Assembly: GCF_900120375.1 (NCBI RefSeq) | Contig: NZ_LT635480.1 | Location: 1,184,840-1,248,839, forward strand | DNA length: 64,000 bases | Direction of reading: 5' to 3' | Origin: Ndongobacter massiliensis | Lineage (GTDB): Bacteria; Bacillota; Clostridia; Tissierellales; Peptoniphilaceae | Shown here: one piece after another, positions 61,385 through 64,000 of the stretch | How the letters are laid out: each line of letters opens with the position of its first letter | How positions within the stretch are numbered: position 1 is the stretch's first letter | Made by a program: the position numbers and the translations under genes | The notes under the pieces: generated by a model | Databases searched by the model: none | Told to the model about the DNA's origin: nothing | Seen by the model: the letters and a program-made list of their open reading frames with translations, nothing else

Positions 61385-61636
61385 ATGATACAGATTCACT
61401 TTGAGAAAGAACACACACGCGCCGCCGCCTATGACGGAACAACGCAGATTGGCGTTTGTACGATAAAACAAACCGCAGACGGGTGGGAAATCCCTCATAC
61501 GGAAGTGGATCCCGCCTATGGTGGGCAGGGCATTGCCCGCAAGCTGGTGCTGTGCGTAGCAGAGCAGGCAAAAAAAGAAGGCGTCCGCGTCTTTCCTACT
61601 TGTTCCTATGCAAAGAAAGTACTTTTGGAGGAGTGA
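61385..61636 (+). CDS. Small GNAT-type N-acetyltransferase
   Basis: 83 residues; AAGGAG precedes ATG 61385. The core is GTTQIGVCTIKQTADGWEIP, HTEVDPAYGGQGIARKLVLC (the acetyl-CoA loop, here Y-G-G-Q-G-I-A-R-K-L), then VFPTCSYAKKVL. It fits the short YjdJ/GCN5-like group (about 90 residues). Substrate unknown. CATATAAT at about 61318 may be the -10. It lies between the relaxase remnant and tRNA-Arg. Confidence 0.85.
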   Translation: MIQIHFEKEHTRAAAYDGTTQIGVCTIKQTADGWEIPHTEVDPAYGGQGIARKLVLCVAEQAKKEGVRVFPTCSYAKKVLLEE

Positions 61637-61695
61637 GAAAACAAAGGGGATTTGTCCCCCACAGCTTTTCGATACAACGCAGTTCTTAAAACAAA

Positions 61696-61732
61696 AAAAC
61701 CGCTTGAAATCCAAGGTTTCAGGCGGTTTTTT
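61696..61732. terminator. Bidirectional terminator between the GNAT gene and tRNA-Arg
   Basis: AAAAACCGC-TT-GAAA and TTTC-AG-GCGGTTTTTTT form a stem with A-tract and T-tract on each side. It serves the GNAT gene on the plus strand and tRNA-Arg on the minus strand. Confidence 0.85.
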
Positions 61733-61809
61733 TGGCATCCCCGGCGCGAGTCGAACGCGCGACCTTCCGCTTAGGAGGCGGACGCTCTATCCATCTGAGC
61801 TACGGAGAC
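61733..61809 (-). tRNA. tRNA-Arg(CCT)
   Basis: 77 nt with encoded CCA. TAGCTCAGATGGATAGAGC is the D arm; the anticodon loop CTCCTAA holds CCT; the T arm is CGCGCGTTCGACTCGCGCC. The acceptor includes two G-T pairs. It marks the right edge of the accessory island. Confidence 0.93.
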
Positions 61810-61852
61810 ATGGAGCAGGAAACGCAAACGCGTTTCCTGCAGATTGTAAAAT

Positions 61853-63118
61853 TTAGCGAGTCAATGCCCCTAAAAAGTCAACGAAGCGATGAAGGCCGCG
61901 TGACAAATTGGTTGAAAAAGATGCTTTTTCCACATCTTCATGTGCTACGAGATTGATTTTTTTAATCGCCTGCCCGTCACGGGAGATGCGAATTTCACCG
62001 AAAGCGGTTCCGGCCGGTGCCGGAAGCGGCACATTGTCATAGAGTTCATATTGCACATCAAAGAGTACCGTCTGATAGGTGATCGTCGAATAGGATTCCG
62101 CCGGATACAGCTTCACGTCCGAATTTTCTGCCTGTGGCAAGTAGGCCGTCTTATACAGGAGGTCTTGCTGAACGACCTTTTCTTCGTGAAAACTGCCAGC
62201 AGAAAAATCGACCAATTCCTTGACCGTGCGCCAACGCGCTTCTTCGGTCGGTGCGCCCATTTCGATCGCCACAATGTGAAAATTCAAATTCTTATTGTAG
62301 ACACTCAAATCGGCGGAGCCGGCAAAGCAATAGCCCGCTTCATCGGTCATGCCCGTTTTCAAGCCGTCCAATCCGGGAATCGACTCCAATAAGGAAGCAA
62401 TCGTCGCTTTTCCGCTGAAATTTCGTTCCGGTTCAGAAATGGCAAGAATCTTTGCGTACTCGGTCACCTCCGGAAATTCTTTGAGGATGCGGGCGCACAA
62501 CGAAAACAGATCGCGCGCAGACATCGCATTCATATCGGAGCCCTCGGTCAACCCATGAGGATTGATAAAATGGGAGCGCGTCAATCCCAATTCTTGGGCT
62601 GTCTGATTCATTAAGGCTGCAAATGTCTCTTTATTCCCACTAACGCACTCGGCCAGTGCTTCCGCCGCATCATTGCCGGAAACGACCATCAACCCGCGGA
62701 GCAGTTGCTCTACGGTCAGCTTCTCCCCTTCGATCAACCCATAATTGGAATACTCAAAACGATGCAGTGCGGCTGCAGAGGCGCTCACCGTAACGACATC
62801 TGAGAGATTGATCGCACCGCTTGCAATCTGTTTTTTCACGATGTAATACGTCATGAGCTTCGACATGGAAGCTACCGGCTTGGTCTCGTCAATGTTTTTC
62901 TCAAAAAGAATTTTTTCACTTTCCGGATCGCCAATGAGCATTACGGAAACTTCATCATTATAGCTGAAGTGCTCCGCCGCTTCCTGCGCCGGATCGGTCG
63001 CATTCGAAGCCACCGATTCATTCATCTCCGGTTCCGCAAAAACAGGTGTCGCAAAAAATGGAAGCAGTAGGGAGAAAAGCAACAGTAAGACGAAAATGCC
63101 CTTTTTCCTAATTCTCAT
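61853..63118 (-). CDS. dacA: D-alanyl-D-alanine carboxypeptidase (PBP5-type)
   Basis: 421 residues from ATG 63118, whose ATGA overlaps the stop of the upstream gene. Signal peptide ends at TPVFA. Active-site motifs: SMSKLM (SxxK), SGNDAAEAL (SxN) and DGLKTGMTDEAGYC (KTG). A C-terminal PBP5_C-like beta domain and a weak amphipathic end follow. It removes the terminal D-Ala from peptidoglycan stem peptides at the outer membrane face. Expressed together with the ANT(6)-like protein. Confidence 0.94.
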   Translation of the reverse strand: MRIRKKGIFVLLLLFSLLLPFFATPVFAEPEMNESVASNATDPAQEAAEHFSYNDEVSVMLIGDPESEKILFEKNIDETKPVASMSKLMTYYIVKKQIASGAINLSDVVTVSASAAALHRFEYSNYGLIEGEKLTVEQLLRGLMVVSGNDAAEALAECVSGNKETFAALMNQTAQELGLTRSHFINPHGLTEGSDMNAMSARDLFSLCARILKEFPEVTEYAKILAISEPERNFSGKATIASLLESIPGLDGLKTGMTDEAGYCFAGSADLSVYNKNLNFHIVAIEMGAPTEEARWRTVKELVDFSAGSFHEEKVVQQDLLYKTAYLPQAENSDVKLYPAESYSTITYQTVLFDVQYELYDNVPLPAPAGTAFGEIRISRDGQAIKKINLVAHEDVEKASFSTNLSRGLHRFVDFLGALTR

Positions 63119-63939
63119 CGAGTCTTTTCCTCCCACGTCGTGCGCAACATCTGTAAGATTTCAACATCTTCCTTTTTCGGATAGGCATACCGACACTTTT
63201 CCCCAAGCAGGAGCCCGGCTTTTCGGAACAACATACACGCCTGAAATACCGCATCCCATATGGAGTCGACGGTCGCCGCCGCATAGGTGCGTACATAGTG
63301 ATCGTACCAAACCGTTTCCGCATAGGCGCGTAAATTGCTGCCGTCGATGCCCAAGTTAATCGAAAAATCGGAACCCGCCGCAATCGCCGCTTCCGTCATT
63401 TGTAAAAGCACCCGTCGCGCGCGTCCCAAGGCTTCCGAAGCGGGAAACGGCTGTTGATCCGCCGCCGCAAAAGCGGCATCGACAATCTCAACGAAATAGG
63501 CATCGCAGCAAGCAAGGAATTGTTCTTCTGTGGGCTTTTTTACACGGCGCGACAAGTCCGTAGGGCGCGGACGCGCCCCATAGCGCGCGTCCTTATCCAG
63601 AATCACCTCACACAAGCTGTCTTCGCGCAAAAGACTGTCCAATGTTTCCTGCTCCACAAAACGCAAGATCACGCGGGAACGATCCACAAATAAAAGGTGT
63701 ACGGTGCGCGCCGTACGATCCGGGTGTGCCTCGTGCAGCGGCGTCTCGCCGAACACCTGCGCCCAATCCGGTTCCTGCCAAACGGCGCCGCGACCGAGGG
63801 AAAGCAGCCACTCGTACGGCAGGAATTCAATTTTCACTGCCGCGCGATTGACGCGATCCCCCGTCATAACAACCTGACGCACCGCTTCGGTATTTTGCGC
63901 CCAATGGACAATCGGACGCTTCAAATTCTTTTCAACCAT
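63115..63939 (-). CDS. Aminoglycoside 6-adenylyltransferase-like protein without the catalytic motif
   Basis: 274 residues. From about 110 on it follows ANT(6)/AadE: CEVILDKDARYGARPRPTDL, VKKPTEEQFLACCDAYFVEI, FSINLGIDGSNLRAYAETVW and SIWDAVFQACMLFRKAG, ending with KCRYAYPKKEDVEILQML. The N-terminus should carry GSR...D-DI, but here reads QVVMTGDRVNRAAVKIEFLP without the two aspartates. It is therefore probably not an active streptomycin enzyme. Coupled to dacA by ATGA overlap, which suggests a core role. Function unknown. Confidence 0.75.
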   Translation of the reverse strand: MVEKNLKRPIVHWAQNTEAVRQVVMTGDRVNRAAVKIEFLPYEWLLSLGRGAVWQEPDWAQVFGETPLHEAHPDRTARTVHLLFVDRSRVILRFVEQETLDSLLREDSLCEVILDKDARYGARPRPTDLSRRVKKPTEEQFLACCDAYFVEIVDAAFAAADQQPFPASEALGRARRVLLQMTEAAIAAGSDFSINLGIDGSNLRAYAETVWYDHYVRTYAAATVDSIWDAVFQACMLFRKAGLLLGEKCRYAYPKKEDVEILQMLRTTWEEKTR

Positions 63940-63951
63940 ACTTGCCTCATA

Positions 63952-64000
63952 TTACTTCAAAAACAGTGGGACAAAAATCAGCGAAACCGTCGTCATCAAT
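63952..64000 (-). CDS. C-terminal end of a gene entering from the right edge
   Basis: The minus strand reads LMTTVSLIFVPLFLK and stops at 63952. It is hydrophobic, so perhaps a membrane protein. Only 15 codons are visible, and another frame (ending FADFCPTVFEVI) is also open, so the call is weak. Confidence 0.3.
   Translation of the reverse strand, partial: LMTTVSLIFVPLFLK

Overview
The window looks like the chromosome of an anaerobic, amino-acid-fermenting Firmicute, most likely in the Clostridia/Tissierellia and close to Peptoniphilaceae. Supporting evidence is a complete Rnf operon, a class III fructose-bisphosphatase, a catabolic-type glutamate dehydrogenase beside a pyroglutamyl-peptidase/DUF979/DUF969 cluster, a long Firmicutes-type SRP RNA, and a CarD/PIN-TRAM/ThiI/cysteine-desulfurase block. 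The genus is inference. By eye (not computed) the core from about 17 to 47 kb is clearly richer in G+C than the flanks.

Layout. 1-4.8 kb: the 5' part of a very large secreted repeat protein on the minus strand, open at the left edge. 4.8-17 kb: an accessory graveyard with IS remnants, two serine-recombinase remnants, small cargo operons (ABC transporter/MerR, alpha/beta hydrolase plus membrane proteins, cytidine deaminase, methyltransferase) and four same-orientation copies of a sequence coding the C-terminal tail of RlmD-type rRNA methyltransferases. I read these copies as attachment-site scars of successive integrations. 17-30.7 kb: core genes (RNase E/G, PBP2-MreD-MreC-MreB-RadC, Gx/NusG-II pair, rnfCDGEAB). 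30.9-31.9 kb: tRNA-Ser, SRP RNA and an ECF S component. 32-38.9 kb: Pcp/DUF979/DUF969, glutamate dehydrogenase, TcdA, and a membrane-tethered sigma-like protein coupled to an LCP protein. 39-47.3 kb: rplM-rpsI, fbp, PIN-TRAM, carD, thiI, cysteine desulfurase and a YprB-like exonuclease. 47.3-61.7 kb: a second accessory island between tRNA-Ile/tRNA-Trp and tRNA-Arg. It holds IS and relaxase remnants around a defence cluster (XRE regulator, type III Mod and Res, a Dcm-type C5 methylase, a MORC/MutL-like GHKL ATPase), an IS30-family element and an AlbA_2/ATPase regulator with its own operator array. 61.8-64 kb: DacA, an ANT(6)-like protein lacking the usual catalytic motif, and the tail of one more gene.

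How the parts fit. Pyroglutamate and glutamate release, glutamate oxidation and Rnf form a coherent energy scheme for peptide fermentation. PBP2/Mre, LCP and DacA handle the wall. The defence cluster appears to be one transcription unit driven by a promoter overlapped by palindromes that suit its own small XRE protein. Several junk-looking stretches resolve into identifiable fragments, which are listed individually.
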